Positions 6,269 through 6,454 of a DNA stretch of 6,454 nt are shown here, piece by piece (the first letter of the stretch is position 1; every line of letters starts with the position of its first letter). The stretch covers positions 1 to 6,454 of the forward strand of contig JAUXCK010000163.1 of NCBI GenBank assembly GCA_030618925.1. Reading direction: 5' to 3'. The position numbers and the translations under genes were made by a program. Below the pieces are notes generated by a model, which saw only the letters and a list, made by a program, of their open reading frames with translations, did not search any database and had not been told where the DNA came from. Origin of the DNA: Desulfobacteraceae bacterium. Lineage in GTDB: Bacteria > Desulfobacterota > Desulfobacteria > Desulfobacterales > SURF-7.

Positions 6269-6385
6269 TTAAATTTCGCGCTTGTAAACAAACATATTTC
6301 TATAGACTTTCTCTGTGTTTTTTGATTATAGATGGAGTGCTCGCATTCCGTTTTAACATTTGAAACGCTCGGTCCGAGAGATGAA

Positions 6386-6391
6386 AAGGAG
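6386..6391 (+). promoter_or_regulatory. Shine-Dalgarno site of the gene at 6398
   Basis: AAGGAG lies 6 nt before ATG 6398, near-ideal placement. It favours this start over an in-frame ATG at 6332, which has a TAG directly before it and no ribosome binding site. Confidence 0.8.
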
Positions 6392-6397
6392 CACCAT

Positions 6398-6454
6398 ATG
6401 ACACGTTTCAGGCTCAAATACATTGTCGCCGTTATCATATCCATCCTTCTTGCC
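6398..6454 (+). CDS. Start of an exported or membrane protein (partial, cut by window end)
   Basis: Only 19 codons are present: a basic beginning (MTRFRLK) followed by a hydrophobic run (YIVAVIISILLA) that continues to the window edge. This is the pattern of a Sec signal peptide or a first membrane anchor. The strong AAGGAG and the absence of a stop support a real gene. It is divergent from the MurJ-family gene across a 270-bp intergenic region, which holds the repeats and promoter candidates listed separately. Function cannot be read from this fragment. Confidence 0.7.
   Translation, partial: MTRFRLKYIVAVIISILLA

Noticed and set aside
6332..6397. In-frame upstream ATG that would add 22 residues to the gene at 6398
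   Set aside because: It has no ribosome binding site, the added residues are hydrophilic and would bury the signal-like segment, and AAGGAG is ideally placed for 6398.
6181..6444. 87-codon open frame on the minus strand in the divergent region
   Set aside because: It runs antisense across the well-supported start at 6398 and over the promoter and repeat region, and the protein has no domain-like pattern.

Overview
The window is a chromosomal stretch from a Gram-negative-type bacterium. The evidence is a protein with a Sec signal peptide, a MurJ-family flippase and good Shine-Dalgarno sites. Base composition is roughly balanced. The gene mix includes a secreted TPR protein, a stand-alone cyclic-nucleotide-binding (CNB) protein and a small 'soluble P-type ATPase'-like HAD protein. 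I associate this mix with sulfate-reducing Desulfobacterota (former Deltaproteobacteria). That assignment is inference from style and family recall, not proof. I see no rRNA, tRNA, CRISPR array, insertion sequence or other mobile-element signature.

Layout. A penicillin-acylase-type N-terminal nucleophile hydrolase (52-2214, +) fills the left third. It ends tail-to-tail with a minus-strand block, and the two stop codons overlap in one CTAA. In transcription order the minus-strand block is: a MurJ/MviN-family lipid flippase (6127-4556), a small exported TPR protein (4433-4032), a TauE/SafE (TSUP) transporter (3964-3230), a single-domain CNB protein (3073-2699) and a capless HAD protein with a DYNGT motif (2681-2211). 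After a divergent intergenic region (6128-6397), a new plus-strand gene starts at 6398 with an excellent ribosome binding site and a hydrophobic N terminus. The window cuts it off after 19 codons.

How the genes may work together. The CNB and HAD genes are 17 nt apart behind one plausible sigma70-like promoter, so they probably form a two-gene unit: a cyclic-nucleotide sensor with a small phosphatase-like partner. The TPR and TSUP genes are 67 nt apart and may be co-transcribed. murJ appears to have its own promoter in the divergent region, where a 33-bp-spaced direct repeat overlaps both core elements. The acylase looks independent of the rest.

Most of the window is recognisable bacterial gene content. 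The points most worth a second look are the CNB-HAD pair, the altered charged residues in the MurJ-family protein, the acylase that seems to lack a signal peptide, and the repeat over the murJ promoter. I did not find a convincing, wholly new system.
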